64,000 bases of DNA from Lewinellaceae bacterium. Lineage in GTDB: Bacteria > Bacteroidota > Bacteroidia > Chitinophagales > Saprospiraceae. Under the pieces are notes generated by a model. That model searched no databases, had not been told where the DNA came from, and saw only the letters and a list, made by a program, of their open reading frames with translations. This document shows positions 25,381-32,906 of the stretch, in pieces (position 1 is the stretch's first letter; every line of letters starts with the position of its first letter). The stretch is from NCBI GenBank assembly GCA_020636225.1, contig JACJYI010000006.1:144501-208500 (forward strand), read 5' to 3'. Position numbers and translations under genes: made by a program.

Positions 25381-26259
25381 ATGGCAACCACACAGATGAA
25401 TTCTCAGGAATTACAGGGACTGTTAGAAACCTATCAGTCTGAATTAAAGAAACTCGCTTTCCAGTCAGGCCACCTCAGCAAGTTGGTCACAGATCTGGAA
25501 AAGAAATTGCGCACTGCTTTGGCAAAAGAAGCGAAGGAGCGTTTAAAAGAAGAAAAGGCTGCTGCAAGGGCTGCTGCAAAAGCTGCCAAAGCAGAAGCAA
25601 AAGCGTCGCCCAAGCGTCGCGGTCGTCCTGCTGGCACGACGAGAACGGCAGCAAAGAAGACAACCACCGGTCGTCGTGGACGTCCAGCGAAAGCTGCTGA
25701 AGCAACAACAGCAACAGAATCGACAACGGAAGGAGCAGCACCAGCGGCACCTAAGCGTCGCGGTCGTCCTGCGGGCACGACGAAAACGGCAGCAAAGAAG
25801 ACAACTACCGGTCGTCGTGGACGTCCAGCGAAAGCTGCTGAAGCAACAACAGCAACAGAATCGACAACGGAAGGAGCAGCACCAGCGGCACCCAAGCGTC
25901 GCGGTCGTCCAGCCGGAACCAGGAAGACCGCAGCGAAGAAAACCAGCACCGCTCGTCGCGGACGTCCGGCCAAGGCGGCTGCGACGACAACGACCACTGC
26001 TGCAACAGAAGGCGCAGCGCCAGCAGCACCAAAGCGTCGTGGTCGCCCTGCTGCTGCCAAAACCGCAGCGAAGAAAACTACCACCGCCCGCCGCGGACGT
26101 CCGGCCAAGGCCGCTTCGACGGCAGCGACCACTGCCACAACGGAAGGAGCAGCACCAGCGGCACCAAAGCGTCGTGGTCGCCCTGCTGCCAAGAAGACCA
26201 CAGCCAAAACAACGACTGCGGCCAGAAAGCCTCGTGCAACAAAAACCAAGAAGGCTTAA
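25381..26259 (+). CDS. Histone H1-like protein with nine AT-hooks
   Basis: 292 aa. Residues 1-80 form a charged, probably helical or coiled segment (LLETYQSELKKLAF, then Ala/Lys/Glu-rich). The rest is a Lys/Arg/Ala/Thr tail with nine GRP-core AT-hooks: five PKRRGRPA and four RRGRPAK, alternating. They lie in a 47-residue tandem repeat encoded by a 141-bp DNA repeat; the first two units are nearly identical. AT-hooks bind the minor groove of AT-rich DNA, so a nucleoid-associated or chromatin-like role is likely. It resembles bacterial Hc1/AlgP-type tails. Copy number of the repeat may vary. Very high Ala codon load gives long antisense frames, which are shadows. Confidence 0.9.
   Translation: MATTQMNSQELQGLLETYQSELKKLAFQSGHLSKLVTDLEKKLRTALAKEAKERLKEEKAAARAAAKAAKAEAKASPKRRGRPAGTTRTAAKKTTTGRRGRPAKAAEATTATESTTEGAAPAAPKRRGRPAGTTKTAAKKTTTGRRGRPAKAAEATTATESTTEGAAPAAPKRRGRPAGTRKTAAKKTSTARRGRPAKAAATTTTTAATEGAAPAAPKRRGRPAAAKTAAKKTTTARRGRPAKAASTAATTATTEGAAPAAPKRRGRPAAKKTTAKTTTAARKPRATKTKKA
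25600..26200 (+). repeat. 141-bp tandem repeat array inside the AT-hook gene
   Basis: The word at 25671 recurs at 25812 (141 bp, 47 codons) with near identity over more than 90 bp; later units diverge in sequence and spacing but keep the two-hook pattern. Approximate limits. Confidence 0.75.
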
Positions 26260-26331
26260 TGCCGCAGGGATTCAGAAGACTATACAACAGTGTGTTGAAT
26301 AGATCGACTACAGTCCCTTGGATTTGGAAAT

Positions 26332-26372
26332 AAAAAAAGCCTGTCCGGTTATCCGGTCAGGCTTTTTTTTTC
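26332..26372. terminator. Bidirectional terminator
   Basis: A-run, stem GCCTG-CCGG / CCGG-CAGGC with one T-T mismatch and a TTAT loop, then T-run; serves the convergent AT-hook and OmpH-like genes. Confidence 0.9.
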
Positions 26373-26387
26373 GTGAATAGGATCGCG

Positions 26388-26969
26388 TTATTTGGATTGA
26401 TTGAGACGTGTCAACACCTCCTGAGTGATATCCAAACTATCATTGACCGCCAGTACCGGCGATCCGGCACCATAACTCAAAACAAAATCGTAGGCATATT
26501 GAGCCTGAATGAGCCGCAATGTTGAGGTAATCTCGGATTGCAATTCATCATTGATCTTTCCGGATTCTTCCATCAGCTCCTTGGTGATCTTTTCCTGATC
26601 CGCCATCAATTGCTGTTGCTTGATCGTCAGTCGTTGTTCTTCTGCCTGGAGGTCTTTCGGGGTCATGGTACCCTTGCTGGCCTTTTCATTGAGCATCATG
26701 ATTTCCCGTTCCAATGATCTGGCTTGCGCTTTTAATTTGCTATCAGCATTTTTTTCACGCTCACTGATCGCTTTCTGTTTTTGAATGAACAGGTCATAGT
26801 TGTTCAATAGCGTATCTGTATTGACATAGGCAATGCTCAGAGATGTTGCCAGAGAAGAGGTGTCTGCCGGCGTCTGATGTTCTTCCGTGGGGGCACTGTA
26901 TTTATCTACATAGAGATAGCCTACCGCGAGCAGAAGAAGAATGTTGAGTCCGAGGAGTATTCGATTCAT
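26388..26969 (-). CDS. OmpH/Skp-family periplasmic chaperone
   Basis: 193 aa. An N-terminal hydrophobic segment (ILLGLNILLLLAVGYLYV) acts as signal or anchor; the SIAYVNTDTLLNNYD start of the mature domain is typical of OmpH proteins, followed by about 80 residues of coiled coil (two long helices rich in K, E and Q) and a short closing beta region (YDFVLSYGAGSPVLAV). Skp holds outer-membrane proteins during transit. It is not clustered with bamA here, so it is probably one of several paralogs. Convergent with the AT-hook gene. Confidence 0.88.
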   Translation of the reverse strand: MNRILLGLNILLLLAVGYLYVDKYSAPTEEHQTPADTSSLATSLSIAYVNTDTLLNNYDLFIQKQKAISEREKNADSKLKAQARSLEREIMMLNEKASKGTMTPKDLQAEEQRLTIKQQQLMADQEKITKELMEESGKINDELQSEITSTLRLIQAQYAYDFVLSYGAGSPVLAVNDSLDITQEVLTRLNQSK

Positions 26970-27026
26970 GTGCTTTGATTATGTGGTAAAAGTAAACAAT
27001 GAGGTGCAGACAGATCAAAATGTAGT

Positions 27027-27299
27027 TCATCGTTGAATCGTAAAGGAATCCCAGTTCTCCGGTTCCTGATAGGTGACATCGATATGATCAACCCTGGAAT
27101 GTGGTGAACCCTTCTGGCACAACACAAGGAAAGCTGATAAACGATCAGGCTGACCACATGCAGTGATCAGCACCGATCCGTCGGATTCATTCCGTACCCA
27201 ACCGGTCAATGCCAGGTCCAGTGCTTGTTCACGGGTGTATTTTCTGAACCAGACACCCTGGACCTTTCCGGATACTCGGATCAATGCTTGCTGCCTCAT
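27027..27299 (-). CDS. acyP: Acylphosphatase
   Basis: 90-aa small hydrolase of acylphosphates. The active-site loop GKVQGVWFRKYT carries catalytic R19, and WVRNESDGSV carries N37, both expected. It lies 3 bp after the methyltransferase stop, so the two are cotranscribed; a functional link is not evident. Confidence 0.95.
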   Translation of the reverse strand: MRQQALIRVSGKVQGVWFRKYTREQALDLALTGWVRNESDGSVLITACGQPDRLSAFLVLCQKGSPHSRVDHIDVTYQEPENWDSFTIQR

Positions 27300-27302
27300 G
27301 GG

Positions 27303-28487
27303 TTACCGGATTTCAACGACCAGTCCTTTTAGATAGCTGGTTTCAGGCAAGACCAGATTGACCGGGTGATCGGGTCCCTGTGAAAGGGAATGGAGCACCT
27401 TGGCCTCCCGACCGGCATCCAGTGCAGCCGCAGTGATCGTATCCCGAAACAGCTGTTGGTCCACCACCTGACTGCAACTGAACGTGAACAGGAGACCACC
27501 GGGTTTGACCCGTTGCATGCCCAGTGCATTCAAACGCTTGTATCCCTGGACGGCTTGATGTCGCTTGTTCATGCTCTTGGCAAATGCTGGAGGGTCGAGG
27601 ATCACGATATCCCACTGCGTGTCATGATCCCGCAGATAGTTGAGGACATCGGCCGTCACGGACGTGTGTCGATCCGCAGGCGCCTGAGCGATGGCCAGAT
27701 TTTCTTCCAGTAGTGCCAAGGCTTTGGCAGACACATCCACTGAGGTGACGGATTCTGCTCCACCCAATAATCCGTAAATGCTAAATCCGCCGCTATAGGA
27801 AAAGGTATTCAGGATGTGCTGTCCTCTGGCATACCGTCGCAGCAGTTGGCGATTTTCGCGTTGGTCGAGGAAAAATCCGGTCTTCTGTCCGCCTTCCCAC
27901 TGGGCCAGAAAGGGGATATCATTCTCCAGGAAGCGGGTGCCAGCCGCCTCTCCGGAAAGATACCCCTCCCGGATGGTGGCGGCAAATTCTTTGGGGAGGG
28001 TGGATCTGGATTTATCATAGACCCTGGCCAGGGAAAGACCATCCAATCGGTTCAGAAGATCCACCAGAATTTCCCGTTCACGGTACATGCCGATCGTGTG
28101 GGCCTGGTATACTGCTGTATCCTCGTAGATGTCGATGATCAGTCCGGGCAGGTGATCACCTTCTCCATGGACCAGCCGAAAACCGGTTGTCGACTGCCCG
28201 GGTCCGAAGCCCAGTCGCTGCCGGAGCGCCCAGGCAGACTGCAGGGCCATCTCAAAGGGGATCTCAGAGGGTGGCTCGTTGCCGAAGGCGATCATCTTTA
28301 CCTGAATGGACCCATCGTGATAGTGTCCCCATCCCAATGGGTTTTGCTGGTAGTCCAATACAATGACCCGGTCACCATGCACGGGTTGGCCGGATATCTG
28401 TTGGATCGCACCGGAGAAGACCCAGGGATGACGGCGATGGAGCGGCTGATCCCGTCCTTTCTTCAGTACGATCTCTGGATGCGACAT
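27303..28487 (-). CDS. rlmI: Class I SAM-dependent 23S rRNA methyltransferase, RlmI-type
   Basis: 394 aa. An N-terminal PUA-like domain (LKKGRDQPLHRRHPWVFSGAI) is followed by an RlmI-like middle domain and a Rossmann methyltransferase domain with LNTFSYSGGFS (SAM loop), VDVSAKAL and the catalytic DPPAFAKS motif. RlmI makes m5C1962 in 23S rRNA; related YccW/RlmI paralogs differ in position, so the exact target is inferred. ATG 28487 fits; a -7 box lies upstream. Confidence 0.9.
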   Translation of the reverse strand: MSHPEIVLKKGRDQPLHRRHPWVFSGAIQQISGQPVHGDRVIVLDYQQNPLGWGHYHDGSIQVKMIAFGNEPPSEIPFEMALQSAWALRQRLGFGPGQSTTGFRLVHGEGDHLPGLIIDIYEDTAVYQAHTIGMYREREILVDLLNRLDGLSLARVYDKSRSTLPKEFAATIREGYLSGEAAGTRFLENDIPFLAQWEGGQKTGFFLDQRENRQLLRRYARGQHILNTFSYSGGFSIYGLLGGAESVTSVDVSAKALALLEENLAIAQAPADRHTSVTADVLNYLRDHDTQWDIVILDPPAFAKSMNKRHQAVQGYKRLNALGMQRVKPGGLLFTFSCSQVVDQQLFRDTITAAALDAGREAKVLHSLSQGPDHPVNLVLPETSYLKGLVVEIR

Positions 28488-28538
28488 GACATGAACCTGG
28501 TTGTTGGAAAATCAACCCCGGAATAAGGGCCGGGTGCG

Positions 28539-28546
28539 CAAAGCTA
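28539..28546 (-). promoter_or_regulatory. -7 box of the rlmI-acyP operon
   Basis: TAGCTTTG on the minus strand, about 51 nt upstream of the rlmI start; no clean -33 at 20 nt. Confidence 0.45.
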
Positions 28547-28573
28547 CGATCATTTCATCAGGGCCTTGTGCCA

Positions 28574-31500
28574 TCAAAAGAGCGACGGGAAATCCCAGGG
28601 CAATTGCGCGATATCCAGCCTGACCGTCCAGGTGATCCGCTTGAGCAGGGAAGATTCACGTTGGTCCAAGAGTTCGGCGAGCGGCTGGTTCTGGACCAGT
28701 GGCAGAAAGAACTGGATCCGGTCGCCGAACAGACTGTATTGCAAGCCCAGGTCCCACCACACCTGGTCAGCGAAGGTCTTGTCCCTGCCGAGAAACGTGC
28801 GATCCGACCAATACCCGAGATCAGTATAGATCTGGACGGGCAACCAATTGGGCAGGGGCAATTCGCCCACCAGGTTCACCGAAGCGATCAGGTTGTTGCT
28901 TTGTCCGGCGCCGAATGCAGAACCCAGTGCCGTTTTGAATCCACCCTCTCGCAACAGGATCTGCCGACTGCTGGTACCCGTTTGCTCGGATCGACCAATG
29001 AATGTCTCTTCAAACCGGTAGTCGTTGAGCCCCTGGAAGCTCAGGGCCAGACTGCCCCGGGTGGATGGATTGGACACGTTACCTGCCTCGCGGCGGGTAT
29101 TGTAGGGGAATCCACCGAGATAGGACCGCATGCGGATATATCGTTTGGCCATATAGGGAAAGGCGATCCTGGCCTCCAGTCCGGTCTTGAGATAGGCCTG
29201 TGATATGGACAGGGCATCCCGGTAGGGCTGGTATTCCACATCCAGATGGATCATCCAGGGAAGGAGCACATCGCGCCGGGTCACTGTTGAACGGAAGGCG
29301 ATGATCCGATCCCAGTCCAGGGCATCGTCCACCCCTGCTGGCCCGGTATCCCCGAATCGGATCGTCTCTCGTCCATTCAGCCAGCCATACAATCCGGCCT
29401 TCCAATGGGTCTCGCCACGTCGGATCTCAGCCCGGGTTTGCCATTCTACATAGGGATTGAATCGATGGTATCGCAAGCGGAGGTCATCCAGCAAGGTGAA
29501 ATAGGAGGCCGACCGGGCCTTGAGCCCCAGTCGGACCAGAGAAGGACCTTCCTTGAGGTAGATATCCCGGTACAATGCACCTGTATAACCCAGCTGCCCT
29601 GACCGAAAACCGTACAGGCCGGACAGGAAATAACCGGATGGCTGATAGTAGATCCCCTGGTTGTGCAGGGCCAGTCCGGCCTGGAATCCATCATAGACAT
29701 TGTACCCAACAACGGGCAGGAGATAGTGCCGGATGGTTTGGGCCCGGGTGACCCCACCACCGAACCCCAGCCCCAGCAATTTCGGGCGATGCCAGTTGGA
29801 GAAGGGCCGGTACAGGTCGTTGATCTGGCGGAGGTCGGGTATCAACCCGTCGCGGACCGACAACAGGTCGACGGAGCCTTCGGGTGCCAATAGCAAGGTG
29901 GTATCCCGCCCGGTGAAGCCCGGGGACCAATGGGAGGAAAGTACCGTTTCCCCATCCAGTTGCCGGATGCGGAAGGGCAGACCCGTGGTCCCTTTCTGAC
30001 AGATCGATACGTTCAGGGAGTCACCCCTCATCCGGACACTCCGGATCGAGATATCCCGCGAGAAGGGTTGATGGATGGCCTGGTCAAAGAGCCAGGACAG
30101 GTCGGTCTGCAGGGAAGATTCGAACACCCGTCGGAGATCCTCCGGACCGGGATGCCGGAACTTCCATTCGGAATAATACGCCTGGAAGGCCCGGTCGATG
30201 GCATCTGTGCCATACATGTCTTCCAGTACCTGGACATTGCGGGTGGGAATGGTGTAGGCGCCCAGCTGGTAATCGATCTCAGCGTACACATCCCGGATGC
30301 CATGCCCGGGGATGGGCAGAAGTCGCTTGCCCGCTTCCCCGAGGAGCAACCACCCTTCCATATCCAGAGAGCCGAAGGCGCTCCTGCCGTGGCGTACGGA
30401 CTGGGTATACCGGTGATCGTAATAGGAGTTCAGTCCTTCATCCAGCCAGGGGTATTCACGTTCATTGGTCGAGAGGACCCCGAAGAACCAGTTGTGTCCG
30501 ATCTCATGGGCGATGACCTCTTCCAGGGCGCCGGCGGGCAGGCCTGGCTGGATATAGGTCAGCATGGGGTATTCCATCCCACCGCTGAATTCCCGAACAC
30601 CCTGGACCGCCGTGACAAAGGGCCAGGGATAGGGCCCCACATGCTGATCGTAAAATCGGGTGGATCGGTCCACATCATCCATGGCTGATTCCCACCGTTT
30701 GGCTTCCGAGGCGAGATAGGCCACCTGTCCTCTTGCCTTCCGCCCATCTGACAATGATATGAGTCCGTCCTGAAGAAAGAAGGCTGCCGAGCAGGCCAGG
30801 GCCATATCGGGCACCCAATCAGCCTTGAAGGACCAGGTTTGCCTGGTGCCAGTCCGTTCGGGCATGCCCGAACTACCATTTCGGGTCGTTTCCAGGGCAA
30901 GTTCCCGAAGTTCATAGGTTGCCTGATCGGCTGGTTCACCAGTGGCGACCACAACAAAGCTGTCAGGCAGGGTCAGATCGACCTGGTACCGGGCAAAGTC
31001 CTGGGTGAATTCTCCCAGTTCGAGATAGGGAATGGCCTGCCAGGCATGGTCGACATAACGGGCAGGTTTGGGAAACCAGTGGGCCAGTTGCCAGATCGTC
31101 CCGTCGGTGCCCAGCCGGGAGTGGAACCCCGGAAGGGCCAGGTGATAATCGGCGTGCAGGTCAACCTGTTCGCCTGGAGGCAACGGTTCACCAAGCCGGA
31201 TACGAACGATATCCGGATCATCTCCGACCTGCTCGATATCCAGGAAGGTTTTTCCGGAGGAAAATTGAAGAAACGAATATCGGATCCGTTGATCATCCTT
31301 CAGGAAATAGAACTCTGTATCTCCAAACAGTCTCTTTTGCCGCCCATACGCTGTCAGTGGGGATGAAAAGGCCTGAGCCCAGAGGTGAATAACCAGTTCG
31401 TGCAGTGTATCCGGAGTTTGGTTGGTATACCGCAAGTCGTATTCTGCGGCCAGCTCACGGGCAGCCGGGTCGAGTTCGGCACGGATATGTATGCTATAGG

Positions 31501-31600
31501 GAGGTTCGGTTTCTGGAATCTGGGCTGATGAGATCCGGACCAACGCCAGATAGAGGATAAGGGTAGCGAAACGAAGGAAAACGTGTACTTTCATAGCCAT
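28574..31600 (-). CDS. M1-family metallopeptidase with C-terminal beta-barrel-like domain
   Basis: 1008 aa. Signal peptide (LRFATLILYLALVRISSAQ), then an M1 aminopeptidase-like half: beta-sandwich N-domain and the zinc motif HEIGH at 365-369 with the third ligand E388 (WLDEGLN), spaced exactly HExxH-x18-E. GGMEYP at about 335-345 stands for the GAMEN exopeptidase motif. From about residue 605 to the end is a different region of roughly 400 aa made of alternating aromatic/glycine strands ending in Phe, like an outer-membrane barrel of the surface-antigen type. So the peptidase may be self-anchored in the outer membrane. The frame opens to 31834, but that part is antisense to the next gene; starts at 31600 or 31594 give the signal peptide. 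Confidence 0.88.
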   Translation of the reverse strand: MAMKVHVFLRFATLILYLALVRISSAQIPETEPPYSIHIRAELDPAARELAAEYDLRYTNQTPDTLHELVIHLWAQAFSSPLTAYGRQKRLFGDTEFYFLKDDQRIRYSFLQFSSGKTFLDIEQVGDDPDIVRIRLGEPLPPGEQVDLHADYHLALPGFHSRLGTDGTIWQLAHWFPKPARYVDHAWQAIPYLELGEFTQDFARYQVDLTLPDSFVVVATGEPADQATYELRELALETTRNGSSGMPERTGTRQTWSFKADWVPDMALACSAAFFLQDGLISLSDGRKARGQVAYLASEAKRWESAMDDVDRSTRFYDQHVGPYPWPFVTAVQGVREFSGGMEYPMLTYIQPGLPAGALEEVIAHEIGHNWFFGVLSTNEREYPWLDEGLNSYYDHRYTQSVRHGRSAFGSLDMEGWLLLGEAGKRLLPIPGHGIRDVYAEIDYQLGAYTIPTRNVQVLEDMYGTDAIDRAFQAYYSEWKFRHPGPEDLRRVFESSLQTDLSWLFDQAIHQPFSRDISIRSVRMRGDSLNVSICQKGTTGLPFRIRQLDGETVLSSHWSPGFTGRDTTLLLAPEGSVDLLSVRDGLIPDLRQINDLYRPFSNWHRPKLLGLGFGGGVTRAQTIRHYLLPVVGYNVYDGFQAGLALHNQGIYYQPSGYFLSGLYGFRSGQLGYTGALYRDIYLKEGPSLVRLGLKARSASYFTLLDDLRLRYHRFNPYVEWQTRAEIRRGETHWKAGLYGWLNGRETIRFGDTGPAGVDDALDWDRIIAFRSTVTRRDVLLPWMIHLDVEYQPYRDALSISQAYLKTGLEARIAFPYMAKRYIRMRSYLGGFPYNTRREAGNVSNPSTRGSLALSFQGLNDYRFEETFIGRSEQTGTSSRQILLREGGFKTALGSAFGAGQSNNLIASVNLVGELPLPNWLPVQIYTDLGYWSDRTFLGRDKTFADQVWWDLGLQYSLFGDRIQFFLPLVQNQPLAELLDQRESSLLKRITWTVRLDIAQLPWDFPSLF

Positions 31601-31628
31601 CCTGACAACGAATACATACTGGGAGAAC

Positions 31629-32210
31629 ATGACGTGTAAAGATTGGATAAAGATGGCCATTCTCGGTTGGATCTGCCTGTGTTTTGGTATAACAACCGGA
31701 CTCGCACAGGAGTGGAACCGGGTGGACCGGTCCGTTTCCTCCTTTCCGCAGCAATGGGAAGGAACGTGGACGGGAACGCTGCAGATCCATTTTCCCGGTG
31801 CAGCACCCCGTGAGGTACCCATGCGCCTGAACATCCAGCCGGAGGACAGCCAGCAGTGGTCCTGGGAGTTGATCTATAATCCCGGGGAACAAGAAGATCG
31901 GCGGCCCTATTCCCTGATTCCCGTCGACACGGTCAGAGGAGAATGGGTCATTGACGAGCACAACGGGATCGTGCTGGGTGGCCAGGTCCTGGGGCCTGTC
32001 TTTGTCTCCCGCTTTGAAGTGGGCGGCCAGCTACTCCTGGCCCGCTACGGTCTGGAAGGCGACCAGTTGCGGTTCGAGATCCTGGCCGGATCCATGGATG
32101 GTCAGGAAACTGGAGGTCCGCAACCGGATGAACCTCCCCTGGAAGCCACCCCGATGGTAACCTGGTATGGCGTGAATGTCTATCAGGTGGCGCTTTTACG
32201 TCGGGAATAG
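31629..32210 (+). CDS. Secreted protein of unknown function
   Basis: 193 aa, no family recognised. It has an N-terminal signal peptide (ILGWICLCFGITTGLAQ; start at 31629 or at the ATG at 31653) and a single compact beta-rich domain with WEGTWTGTLQIHFPG at the front, suggestive of a lipocalin- or DUF1579-like calycin fold, but I cannot confirm this. It is divergent from the M1 peptidase-barrel gene with only 28 bp between starts, so the two may share a control region. Codon use matches the neighbours. Confidence 0.7.
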   Translation: MTCKDWIKMAILGWICLCFGITTGLAQEWNRVDRSVSSFPQQWEGTWTGTLQIHFPGAAPREVPMRLNIQPEDSQQWSWELIYNPGEQEDRRPYSLIPVDTVRGEWVIDEHNGIVLGGQVLGPVFVSRFEVGGQLLLARYGLEGDQLRFEILAGSMDGQETGGPQPDEPPLEATPMVTWYGVNVYQVALLRRE

Positions 32211-32330
32211 GAAAGTCGATTGATGCAAACAGGAGCTTGGGAGGATGTCTGAAGTCGGATGGATCAGGTCAGGTAAACCGAAATCGGCATTGGATTTAAC
32301 AGGATGTTAGGAGTGGAAGGGGATTAAATT

Positions 32331-32362
32331 ATTGATCGTCAGCCAGTAAAGTCATAACTTTG
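32331..32362 (+). promoter_or_regulatory. Promoter of the Cys-rich protein / TonB receptor operon
   Basis: -33 ATTG at 32331-32334, -7 TAACTTTG at 32355-32362, 20 nt apart. The ATG follows only 6 nt after the -7 box, indicating a leaderless or near-leaderless transcript. Confidence 0.68.
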
Positions 32363-32368
32363 TCGATC

Positions 32369-32836
32369 ATGGTCACAAGACTGCAACGGCAATGGTTGGG
32401 ATACATCCTGTCGGGCTTACTGCTGGTAAGCACGTCGGGGATTCCTGTGCACAAGCTGGTGTGTTTGTGCAAGGGTGAGCAGACCATCCAGTTCTATGCG
32501 GAACCGGACGGATGTTGCTCCCCGACAGATCCAGCTGCTGAAGCTGGATGTTGTTCCGGCCAAACCTGTCAGGCCGCATCCGCCTGCTCTGCAACCGGGC
32601 ACACCTGCCAGGACAAGGAGGTGTCCATCCTGAAGATCGTTGATCAGTTTCTGGATAGTGGCACTTCTGATCATGATGCCGCTGTTTGCGCGTTACCCCC
32701 ACCAGCCTTGTATATGTTCTGGCTGGCCAACCTGGCCGTGTCTGATGATCTGCCAGGGAAGGTCCAACCACAACGCTATAAACGCGTACTTGCCTCTGCC
32801 CCGATCTATCGTATGGGCTGCCAGATGCGCTGTTAG
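32369..32836 (+). CDS. Cys-rich secreted protein next to a TonB receptor (HYC_CC_PP-like)
   Basis: 155 aa. A hydrophobic N-terminal segment (GYILSGLLLVSTSGIPV) acts as signal or anchor; the mature part has about fifteen Cys, including HKLVCLC, two CC pairs, and a downstream CALPPPALY. This ordering (H-x-x-C, CC, PPP) recalls the small Bacteroidota family annotated as HYC_CC_PP, which lies beside TonB receptors and is suspected of metal handling. I see His/Cys that could bind soft metals but no proven function. The frame is open to 32360 (TTG), inside the -7 box, so ATG 32369 is chosen. Confidence 0.7.
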   Translation: MVTRLQRQWLGYILSGLLLVSTSGIPVHKLVCLCKGEQTIQFYAEPDGCCSPTDPAAEAGCCSGQTCQAASACSATGHTCQDKEVSILKIVDQFLDSGTSDHDAAVCALPPPALYMFWLANLAVSDDLPGKVQPQRYKRVLASAPIYRMGCQMRC

Positions 32837-32906
32837 CCCCTGATCTGTCTCCCCTCTGCTCTATGAGGGGCGTTTCGATTTTTTCACTGACAAGACAGAT
32901 CAAGAC

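Noticed and set aside
25600..26200. 141-bp repeats as a CRISPR-like array
   Set aside because: Repeats are in-frame coding units of a basic tail protein without spacers or cas genes.
25434..26249. 271-codon minus-strand frame opposite the AT-hook gene
   Set aside because: Product of the strong repeat and codon bias on the sense strand.
31601..31834. N-terminal extension of the M1 peptidase frame
   Set aside because: It is antisense to the divergent secreted-protein gene and precedes a clear signal peptide.
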